Below are positions 47,858 to 59,800 of a stretch of 64,000 nucleotides of DNA, in pieces (within the stretch, counting starts at the first letter, position 1; each line of letters begins with the position of its first letter). The notes below the pieces were generated by a model. That model did not search any database and had not been told where the DNA came from. It worked only from the letters and a program-made list of their open reading frames with translations. The DNA is from Apricaphanius iberus (lineage: Eukaryota > Chordata > Actinopteri > Cyprinodontiformes > Aphaniidae): positions 310,001 to 374,000 of the forward strand of contig JAPXFQ010002889.1 of assembly GCA_028564705.1 (NCBI GenBank), written 5' to 3'. The position numbers and the translations under genes were made by a program.

Positions 47858-50800
47858 TCATCTGGGGTTCAGCAGGAAGTGATGCAGATACTCTGAAATA
47901 GCCTCCCAGTGCCTCCAGAGGAAGGCGAGCAGGATCATGAGGAGCAGCGTGGAAAGCGTGCGGCTCCGTGTTTTCATCAGCGGGACGACGCAGTTGGCCA
48001 CGGTGGACACAAACACCAGCAGGACGGCCATGACAGCCAAAAGTACATTGATTAGTTTCCCGAGAAGAGTCCGTGCCGTGGCGTTTTCCAGTCCCTCCAG
48101 CTGCACCACCTGCTGCTGCTGCTGCTGAAGCTCCATCTTGGATATGCGTGTCTGACAAGCCTCCAGCGCCTCCTGAAAAGTGGAAACAAAGATGTCAGAC
48201 AGGTGTGCAAGCGTCGGTGCTGGGTTCAGTCAGCCGAAGCTTGCCTGAATGTCTCGTGCCCTTTCATAGGACTGGTAGGCAATCTTCTCCTCCATGCTGG
48301 CTAGTTCCTGTTTCAGGTTCAGGATTTCATTCTGGTGCAGTTCTGTCAAGTCATTCAATTGTTCTTCCAACCGTTCACACCTGAAATAAGCACACATATC
48401 AGGAACAAAGTGTGTTCTTAGAACAATGCAGACTTAATACAGCAACTTATAACAGTTTATTAGAATATCAGCAAAAAGTTTTATTTTGGTACATGAGTAA
48501 AGCAGGACAAAAAAACATTACAGCAGTTTTTAGAAATAACAGCAACATTAAAACAGTTTATGTAAGCTAATTCTTTGAATTCAGAGCACTTCAGGTCTTA
48601 CTGAAAAATCAACCAACATTAAATTATTCCTGAACATCGCATCTGATGAGGGAGTAACTGTATATTTGAGAACTATAGGTTTTCTATTTAGGTATAAAAT
48701 TGTACACCTTACTAAACATAATTTTTATATTTCTGTTATAAAGCTGTTTTTTGTTAAGGTGTTGAATGTTAAGATTTTAGTTAAAAGTAACCATAAGTCA
48801 ACATTAGCTAGTGTTTGGCATACAGAAAGAAAAAAACAAAAAATAAATTTTTTCAAGAACATCATTGGCTTTTTCAAATATAATCTTTTTTACATGTAAC
48901 AGTGTTGAAAGGTTGAGCATGACGACCTCAGCTTGATCATAGAAATAAGATGTAGATCAGAAAGTAAGCTAATATTTACCTCTTCTTACTGTATGAGCAA
49001 GAAAAGACTTGAGTGATGTCACTTCCTGGCTGCTGAGAAAGTTTAACTGAACTTTTTTTTTTAAAGGGGGAGATTTATATGTTGTTACAGTGTTGCACAA
49101 AACTGGGGACATTATTAAATTGCCTTAGTTTATATATAGTTTCCCCCCCCCAGATTTTTTTACATTTAGGCTAAAGAAAAGAGGCAAATAATCATATTAC
49201 CAGAAAAATGAAAACTTCTGGTTACTGGCCATTTACATTTATATTTGTTCATTGAAGGAGCAACTTTGGTAAATGGGGACAAATTCTTATTGGGCTGGCC
49301 TCCACTCATTAGAAATCCAAAAACTTTAACAAATATACCATTTAAAATATGTCATAGGGCTGGGCGATCTGACCTAAATGCAATATTGCGGCATACTGAG
49401 CGGTTCACCTTTATAACGGTAAGTGGACGATAACAATGACACAACATCCCCTTCCCTTTCTGTATCAATGTGATGGGTTCTTGCTATTGAACGGCTCCTT
49501 TCTATATTTCTTAGTCCAGTTTAGACAAGGTGAAGTGACTGGGGCTGTATGCAAAAGCTGCGACTTATTAAGTGCGCAGTCATTTATTTTTGTAGAAAAT
49601 ATTTTTGCATTTACATCGGAGCACAGGAAAGATCAGCCAGCAGCGGCTTCAAGCGGTGTATCAACACTCTGGACTCAGCGGGGTTAATATCTGCTCCGGC
49701 TGAGCAGGACCAGGGAGCGCCGAGCTGCAGCATGCTGGGCTGGAAATGCTCTGGTGGTACTGCAGCTCCGTCATTGAGTTAAAGCAGTAACAATGATACA
49801 TGCTTCACGTTAGAGTCTCAAAGTATCCATTAACACTATAAAAAGTCCCTACTTTTGTCGCTAGCGGAGTCACTCGGTAAATATAGCGTCACAGTTGCAG
49901 TGCCTGAAGCGTTGTTCCCTTCTGGAAGTCACAGGACTGTACCATACCTGTCAACTGATACGGTTTGCCCGTATTTAATACGTTTTTTGCTATCTTTTAA
50001 ATGGATACGGCGTACTACAACATATAATACGGGAAAACACCCAGACCGAAACGGGGTATTTTTGCCGAATTAAGCTCCATCACGCATGCGTCGCTTTATA
50101 ACTTCCGCTTCCTTCTTGATTGCAACACAACACGAGGAAATCGATATCATTTAAACACGAAACTCTCACCAGTGAAGATGTCTGAACCCTTGAAAAAGAA
50201 GTGGAAAGTTAAGTCAACTGGAAAGCATCAGAAAGTGTGGGAACATCTGCAAGGAGAGTATAGTGGATGGATAAAATCTTCGTCCAAAGGCCCGGAATAT
50301 TCGTTTTGTGTACCGTGTAGGAAAGACGTGAAAGTTGCTGCCAGTGGTTTTTATGACTTGAAAAGCCATTTCAAAACATCGTCACACGTGGATAGTGTCG
50401 CAAGAAGTAAGACATACGTTCCTTTGAGTCAACAGTTTGCCAGTGCGAACCCTGCATCGTCACAAAGCAACAAGGTGCTCAAAGCAGAAATCCTCATGTG
50501 CCAGTTTTTTGCCGAGCACAACATTCCACTCGCCGCTGCAGATACATTCACCAAGTTGGTACCAGAAATGTTCATCGATTCACAAGTTGCAAAGGTATGT
50601 AAGACAGATTAAAATTTTCTTTGTCACTCAAGCAATTAATCTTTTTGAAAATAATGCAAACAATGTAGATCGAGATGATTTATATTAAAGACTGTAATCT
50701 TCAATGCAAACTGATAATATCATCAACAGATTATGATTCAAAGTGTGTTTGATGAAAAATATTCAGAGATGTTTACATGCGTTGAAGTTTTTAATGCTAT

Positions 50801-53800
50801 GAAATTATACTCTGAACATCGATTCTTCAAACATCCACATGTAACGAATATAATCTCTATGTTGCAGGATTTTGCATGCAGAAGGACAAAGGCAACCATG
50901 ATTATCAAGGAGTCTCTCGCACCAGCCTACACAGATCCTATCATAGCACGCTGCAGGACTCAACCGTTCACATTGATGATCGACGAGAGCAATGATCGGA
51001 GCACCAAAAAGCATCTTGGTTCGCCAACTTCACAGAAGATGAAGTTGCAAAACTAGACTCTTGGACCTGCCCGAATAAGTATGGCCTGCTGTTCCTCACA
51101 GCAACGCAGACAGTGAAAGAGTATTCAGCCATGTCAGGAAACTCAATACAGAGTATAGGAAATCGATGGGGGTGGACACTCTGACAGCTTTACTACAAGT
51201 AAAACTGAATACTGACAGTAAATCGTATCAGCTAAAACCAACAAGTGAGATGTTGCAATCAGCAAAGGCCGCAACTTCCAAGTACAACAACAATCACAAA
51301 TGATGTCATTTAGGCTTTTAAGGGCATTGTGTGATATGTGAACACATCATTATATGGTAGTGATGTATTGAATAAAGAATTGAATAATGCAAATTGATGG
51401 TGCAGTTTTCCATGTTGTTCTTTGGTAAACACGGCATTTACGGCGCGAATACAGTTTTTGGTCATTGAGTAAGGGAAATTTAAATTGTTAGTAAGGGCAG
51501 TCATGGTTGATGGTTGACAGGTATGATGAACATAGACATGTAACTCAAGGCAGCACTAATTTCTGAAAGGGGCATGAGCATCGCTAGACTAAAACTCTTT
51601 TCTTGTAATTAATGACCGAATTTACCGACACGGGCAAAATGACGTCTGTAGCAGTCATAAATTTTGGCATCGGTAAATTTTCGTTATACCGCCCACTCCT
51701 AGTGTGTCATAATACAACGGAACATAGATCATTCCCATTTCTTGTTTTGTATTATATTTTGTGATTTACTGTAAAAGAAAATCTTTTTGGTAGACGTGTG
51801 GGACACAACGTGCATCAAATTAAGGGAATCGCCAAAGAATTAAGAAGAAAGCTGCAAATACAACACAATGTGTTCAAATGCTGTAAACTTTAACTTATTT
51901 AGTTCAAACTGAACTCAAACCCCGGTCTTGTTAAGCGTAAACTTACCTGTATCGTTCTTCCTGCAGGGCCTCCATGATAATGCTGTAATCCCGCTGATAG
52001 TGGGATTTTAAATTCTCAAATGACTCCTCCAGTCGACCCTGGTTTTCCCGAAGCTCATGGATTTCATGAAGTAAAGCATCAAATCCTGAACCTTGTGCGT
52101 TATCAAGAGTATTGCCCCTGGAGCTGGGGGGTCCACCCGGGGCCCCAGGGGTGCTGTTAGCGCCGGCGGACCCTGAAGTGGCGCTCGAGCAGTCATCCTC
52201 GCTGCCGTATCTTGGGCTGGATTGTAGCTGTCCAGTTCCCAGGGTCCGTGACCCTCCTGGATAACCCCCCTCTTCTCCTTGCGTTTCTTCCAACGAGTCT
52301 TTCAGAGCCGTGATGTTGTCGGCGCTCCCAAACTTGTTCCGGATGAGGGAAGCGATCTCTCTGGGTTTGGACACCACAGCTCCAGCTGCAGAGTGGGTAG
52401 CCTGAGAGAAGCTGGACAGCCCCCCTGTTACCTGGGGAACCACAATGATCAAGTCAGTGTCATGTCTATCAAGTGCATCACTGGTACCAAAAAAAAAAAA
52501 AAGATCACAGACCGGTTTAAACACATAACAGCTAATTAACTTTAGAAGGCATTCTCAGGACTTAAATGGTTTAATAAGACGACGGCGAACATTACAGTGC
52601 TTTGCAAACGTGTACATTTGCAAATTTTTCACATAAGACATTTGAAGATATGTTGGGAGTTTTTGTGTATCTGAAAAATGTGGCAAAAATGTAATATTCC
52701 ATTTACACTCTGTAGTTATGCACTGTACAAAAATGCAGTTTCTACAGTTTTTATGTTAATTTCAATAAAACTAATAGATTTAAATGAAAATTCTGTAACT
52801 TCCTTCAACCAGAGGAACAATTATGTTTGTTTGTTATGTGCACCACAAACATATGCTGTAACCAGCGTTTAGACAGATATTATAAGCTAGGAATGTCCCG
52901 ATCATACCTGCCAACCCTCCCAATTTTCCCGGGACAGTCCCGAATTTCAGTGACCCTCCCGAAAATCTCCCAGAGGTACCATTCTTCCGAATTTCTCCCG
53001 ATATCTGCTATGTGATGGTAACTTCACCAGCGGATCAAGGATCTTTTTTCAGCTCTCTTAGCCTGAGAGCGCAGCTGGTCTGGCTTTTGGATAACAAAGT
53101 TACAGCGTCAAAATAAACAGTCTTAATCCTCCTCCCAGGCTTTTTTAATGTCTCCCTAATCCTGAGGTCTCAAGGTTGGCATGTATGGTCCCGATCCTGA
53201 AATCAAGATCAGATCAGATCGACATTTTCATATTTCTCAGTGATCGGACATCGGCTATATTACCAGACGAGTCGCGCCGATTTTTACAATAGTACCTCTT
53301 ATTACCTTTGATGGTGATTGTGAAATAATTCAAACCTGTGTAGCGGTGCGAACAAGGACTCTTAAAGCACTCACAAATCCGCATAACATACTAAACACAG
53401 TTCTAATGTGGGTAAACTAACAAATATGCTTAACCATAAACTACATAATAAAAGGCATAGAAACTCACCTTTTGGCATTTACACGCAACAAACCGAAATA
53501 AACAAAGGTAAACTCCTCTTTGCTCCCACAGAGAGGAGGAGGAAAAAAGCCAGACGCTGAACAGCACCTGTGCTGCATTCATATAGCCTCGGAAATCTAT
53601 GCTGAGTTCAGGAGCATGGGACATTTCAGTTTATACTGAAAACACCAATAATAATAATACTGCAACTTACAAACTTAGAATAATTTGTGTTTTCTAACAC
53701 ATTTTTACTCAAAAATATAGAGTGAATGTGATCCCATGACAGTGGAACAGCAGCATTGTGCATGCCCGCATACAGCCTGCCGGAAAAAACTTATTTGTTT

Positions 53801-56800
53801 TAGAATACTGGACCAACTAAGTTTTTTGCTTTTTACTTTAGTCTGAAAAATTAAAGTGAAGCTAACTTTTAATTATCTGTAAGATTTTGATTTCATAGTA
53901 TTTACAACAATAATGGTAACGCTTATTAATGAAATGAGTCTTATAAAAAGTTAGGTAGATTTAATTACTAAAAATATTTTTCTATTTTATAATTTTCAAT
54001 ACTAAAGGCAACATTTCGGATCGAGATTCGAAATCGGATTGGATTTGAGGTTAAAAGATTGGATTGTGATCAGAGACCTAAAATGCTGATCAGGACATCC
54101 GTACTATCAGCTATAGCCAAGACTTCTGATCTGTAAAGTAAAGTGCTCTGTACATTTTTAGGGCTCTTATATAAAGAGCTTTAGAGGAAGTGTCTCTGGT
54201 CCCCACCCTGTTCAAACACTAATAAAAGAACACAAATAATGATGTTTGCACCTCGTGTTTTACCAACTGTTCTTTCACATACAGGTAACTGGTTAGGATT
54301 TGGTGTAACATGAGGTGAGTTGATACAACAGTAAAGTCGGTCAAATCATAAGTCTCTTGTCATTTGTCAACAAAGATTTTTAAAAAAACTGAATGTGAGT
54401 TAATTGTTTTCTTTACTGAGAAAGAAGCTTATAGGTCTAACCTTTGCTCCAACACCTTTCAGACCTTGGTGCATGTCTCTGAGAACATCTTTGGGCTGGC
54501 GAGGGATGCCGTTGTGCTCCACCTCTCTGAGTTTCCGATGGTAGTGCTCCAGCTTCCTCTGTAGGTGCTGGATGGTCTGAGCGGACTTTTGGTTCTTCTT
54601 CTCAAACACCTGTTTGATGCGTGCACTCTGCTGTTTGTCAGCGTTGTTGGCCAGCTTCAGGTACTCGGCCACATTGTCGTCGCGGGCTGTTTGTTCTATC
54701 TTGATTTGTTCTGTGAGCTTCAGGATCTTCTGCTGCAGCTGGGCAATAGCCTGCTTGGTGCGCTGGGGGTCCGGTGTACTGTCCACCACGTCGTAGCCCT
54801 CGGCACCGTAGGGCAGGGCGTTGGGTGACACAGCAGGACCTGATCCATCATACCGATCAAACTGTTTAAATGTAACACGGATACATGAATAAACTGACTT
54901 TTAGAAGACTTTGAAAATCATGTTAAAGTCACTAAAAAAGGCTACTATTTGGATGCTTAAGAATAAAACATTTAAACATGTAACCAGGGTCCATGTATAC
55001 CTTAATGTAAAAAAACAAAAAAAGTAAATGTTCAGAGTTGTCAGGCCTCTAGATTAATTTTAGAGAATAAAACACTAAATTTCATTAATACATTTACAAT
55101 GAGGTCAAGTACTGCAAAAGCCATGGATGGGTGGATGGATGGATGGATGGATAGGACACAACAGGAGGAAAAAATAGCAAAGACGGAAAAATACACAGAA
55201 GGAAAAAAAATGGACAAGAAAGGCAGGAAAATAGGACTCCAGAAAGGAGGAAAGAAAGTAGGATTCAAGTCAGTCAGCCAGGACGGAAGAACTGAAAATA
55301 AAATAATCAGGGAAATAAAGAAAGGACATGAGGAAAGAAAAGGAACAATCATAAGAAGAAAAGACAGACATGAGAAAAAACAGAATAAATAAAACAAGGG
55401 AGAAATTAAGGAATGGTACAATTAATGGAGGTCAGACTAACACATGAACGTCAGAAAGGACAGGCACAACATTTACATAAGAGGACTGAAAATGAAGCTT
55501 TTCCTCAGTATTCTTAATTTGTGGCCACACCTAACCAGACAGGAAAATACTGAAAACATATCTCCAAGTTTTCCATAGAGCGTAGAAACCCATAGTTAAG
55601 CAAGTCTTCATTCTCCTAATGTCTTCCAATGCAAATATAAAGTAGTAAAAACACTGACATTAAACCCTAAAATGAGAAAAGCATCCAGCAAAGTGACCAG
55701 TTAAAAAAAAAAAAAATCGGTCAGACTAATAAGTAATGATGGTCAAAGACATACCATTTGTTGAGAAAACTTCAGTAGCAAAAAAATAAAAATATAAATA
55801 CATATATATAACATTTTGGAAGTAGTGAGCACAGCTTAAAATACCCTCATGTTCTTGTTAATTGTTCAAACTAATTACATAATGTTTAAGATGCATGTGT
55901 AAGTCCACATTTACAACAGCAGATGGCGCCTGCCTCCTGTGGAATGAAAATGACTGCAAACCTCTTGTTCCAGCACTAATGCATGAAAACATTACAACTA
56001 ATGACAAAAGACATCAAAAAGCTGTGAAAGCAAGGAATAACACTATCTACTCGATAGTTGATTTTATTTAAACTACAACTTTGCTGAGATTACTGGAGGT
56101 AAAAAAAAAATCCACAACAGAGAATTTAGATTTTATTCGATTTGAGCAATTCTGCAAACTTAAATCAGGCTCAGACGGTTTAGCCTAATTTAAAAGAACA
56201 TGTATGTAAAATAAGCCTGTGAATATTTTCATTCATCCAGGTCATGGTTATCTCAAGGAAATTTCAATCGAATATAAAAATGGATCCAGACGAGACAATG
56301 GTTTCCTATGACGTGACTTCATTGTTCACCTGTATTTCGACCATGGAGGCTTTGGCCACAGTAAGAGAACGACTTACACCGGACAACTCCCTCCAAAGCA
56401 GAACAAAACTCAAACCAGAACACATTTGCCAACTTCTGGAATTGTGCCTGAACACCACATATTTCCAGTTCAATGGCAAGTTTTATAGACAGAAACACGG
56501 CTGTGCCATGGGCTCACCAGTTTCTCCAATTGTGGCAAATTTATACATGGAGGAGGTAGAGTGCAGAGCTTTGAACTCCTTTGAAGGAATAACACCTAGC
56601 CACTGGTTCAGATACGTAGATGACACATGGGTTAAAATCAAAACCAAAGAGGTGAAATCTTTTACTGAACACATAAACTCAGTGGATAGAAACATCAAAT
56701 TCACCAGAGAAGATGTCAAGGACAATAGTTTTCCCTTTTTAGACTGTGTTGTCCAGAGGAGAAAGGCTCCACATTGGGGTATACAGAAAACCCACACACA

Positions 56801-59800
56801 CAGACCAATACCTACTTTTTGACTCACACCACCCACTGGAACACAAGCTTAGTGTTATCAGGACCCTGCAACACAGAGCTGATAACATACCCACCAGCTC
56901 ACAGGCCCAAGGGGAAGAACGCAAGCACATGAGAGACACCCTCACAACTTGTGGTTACCCCAGCTGGACTTTTGTGAAAACTGCAGCTAGTTCCAGAAGG
57001 AAAGCCAACAAAGTGGTTGAAAAAGAAAAAGAAAACAAACGAAACAATGTAATCATTCCATATGTGTCTGGGATTTCTGAAAACTCAGGAGGATTTTTAA
57101 CAAACACTGTATCCCTGTGTATTTCAAACCCAGCAACACACTCAGAGACTAGTACATCCCAAGGACAGAACACCACACGCACACAAAAGCAACCTAGTGT
57201 ATGCAATCCAATGCAATGAAGAATGCAAGGACCTCTACATTGGTGAAACCAAACAACCACTGTACAAACGCATGGCCCAACACAGGAGAGCTAACTCCTC
57301 AGGCATTGACTCTGCTGTTCATTTACATCTCAAGGAGAAAGCCCACTCCTTTGAGGACAGCAATGTCCAGATATTAGACAGAGAGGACAGATGGTTTGAA
57401 AGAGGAGTAAAAGAAGCCATCTATGTAAAAGTAGAGAAACCATCGCTAAACAGAGGAGACCTGAGACATCACCTATCTCCAATTTACAATGCCGCCCTTT
57501 CATCCCTACCCAGGAGACTCAACAATTTAACCTCTAATAAGAAAAACAAATGTGACTCCAACGACTGTCGTTATAACACAATAGGGCACTAATGAAGCCG
57601 AAACCTAACCTCCGCCAATAGGCGACACGCCAACGGCCGTCGTTAAGACGTGGAGCACAAAGGATCCAATGACATAATCAGTCTTGTAAAAGCCCTCCAA
57701 GAGGTTAAATAGCTGAGTGTCCACACCAGTTAGTTGGACCAGTCCCAGCCTGGTCAGCGGCGAATATGAACTGATGAAGCCTCTTGGATAAGAGGTGAAA
57801 CGTCTTCCAAGACAAATTACCAAATCCAGTTGCGTTCGATTGAAATTTACTTGAGATATGTATGTAAAATGAACTTTTAGCTCTGGTTAAACTCAGCCAT
57901 TCACCAATTTGTACCCAGGCAATAGGGATGGGCAATACGGACTTAAAATGTTCTCATATTTAGTTTTATGTTATGTGATAATGACAAAAGAAATGAGAAC
58001 AGGTAGCTTTGAATCTCAGCGTTTTGTCAGTATAACTATCACTGCATACAGTCAGAGCATCAAACACAAAACAGCTCTAAAAGTACAATATTACTAAAAA
58101 GTTATGGAACTGTAATGCTCAAAAAACAATCACACAATAATATATTCAAATAAATTAGTAACTGACTGGCTGGTAGATAACATTTATTGGAGTCATATAA
58201 TCTCATGACCATAAAGTAGACATAGTAACAAATTATAGAGAAGGACTTTAAGCTGGCTAATCAGTCTGAAGGCACTTAAAGGCTGAAACTACAAAAAAGC
58301 ACCAAATGGTGAAGGGACAGAAACAGCAGATATACTGACACTTTTGCTACATTAAAGATGGTTAATAAAAACCAGTAAAATATAACTGCATAAATGCAAA
58401 AACAAAAACGCAATAAACGGAGAATTGTATAATGGGCTGTACAGACAATACTATAACTTCTCTGCTTCAGGAGATCTTAAACTATTTTTGACAATTTCTC
58501 ACCCACAGCTGTAACTTGACAGTGAAATGTCTGCTGAATTTTTATGATTTTAATGAATTCTCTGCCTTTAACCTAAACCAGGCAAATTTACGATGGGTTT
58601 GGATTAAGTGCAGAGTAGGGTTTCTAAAAACCTTTTTAATAGCACCTTCGTTAGAAAAAGAAAGAAAGAAATTGTGAGGACGCCAGTGTATTAAGTGGTT
58701 CTTAATGCACCCCTCTAACACAGAACTAAGCTCTCTATTAGCTGTAATCAGGTAACCATCAGAAGATTTGTCTTAGCAGACCCCTAAATAGTTCTCCACC
58801 GGAGATTGGTGAAGTTCTCCAGGGTTTCAGTCCTTACACAGAGACCTGCACAACAAAACGCCCTGCGACTGCCGCCGAGATAAGAACTTCCCACCTCAAT
58901 AACTCATCAGCTCAACATTATTCGAATCCAAACAAAGGCTCTCTTCATCTGCACAAGCAAGATACAGCCGAAATCTGATCCAAACACATCCTCCAAGTTT
59001 GCTAAAAAATAGCTGAGTCAGAGAGTAATCTGATGCACTTTTGGAAATGACAATAATGAATACGTTTTCGTGTAAGCTGTTGGGAAAAAGCTAAGTTAAT
59101 CTCTAATTTCATTTCCCTATTTGAACATTCAGAGTGGCCTGAAGTGAATTGTGCGTTTACCCCTGCGAGCTTCCTCTGACCTGAAGTACACTGAGAGATG
59201 GCAAAAGCTAAATTTAGACCGGCTTAAAGCACACAGTGACAAACCAGTCAAAGGCAATCTCTGACCTTCCAACACTGACAGCTCATCTCCCCACTCAGCG
59301 GAGCATCCAGGACACATCCAGAGACTTTCAACATGATTCCGCAGTTCGCTTGGTTTGGGGGTTTGTGCATGAGTCACCTTTAACCTTTTGCTTCGATCAT
59401 TTAAAAATAAAAAGCTGAATACAACCATTTGCCCTCAGTGGACACACTCTCCATCAAAGCTAATCTGATAAAGTTAAAGTTAACCGATACCATGAACCGA
59501 TACTTAAAATGTGGAAACTGCAAAAATTTCACAGAAAATGCTTATTTTCCCCTTGAAATTGTACTTTTGCTGTCATTTTTTAAAATTAATCATATATTTC
59601 TTTCTAATTCACCATAATTTTTTGTAACAAACAGAGAAAAAAGTAAAACCTGTCTTCCAATTTATTGCGTTTTTGTGTGTGGTAGAAGTATCGGCATTGA
59701 TACTCTGTATCTGCGAGTACTCATATCCAAGTATCGGTATCGAATCGGTATGAAAAAAGTGGTATCGTTGCATCCCTCCTGCCTTTTTCTCACGGCACAC

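Larger units (their letters stand above)
49355..51701. mobile_element. hAT-type element containing a second hAT
   Basis: Ends TAGGGCTGGGCGAT... and ...ATACCGCCCACTCCTA pair as imperfect inverted repeats. Flanks ATATGTCA (49347-49354) and GTGTGTCA (51702-51709) are a decayed 8-bp duplication (6 of 8). It lies in tmcc1 intron 3 and contains the coding element at 49943-51525. Confidence 0.7.

Noticed and set aside
48073..48384. Plus-strand Pro-rich frame over tmcc1 exons 4-5
   Set aside because: Crosses the short intron antisense to tmcc1; no independent support.
54565..54828. Plus-strand Leu-rich frame
   Set aside because: Antisense of tmcc1 exon 2 coiled coil.
55041..55421. Hydrophobic 126-residue minus-strand frame
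   Set aside because: Antisense of a purine-rich low-complexity stretch next to the (GGAT)n repeat.
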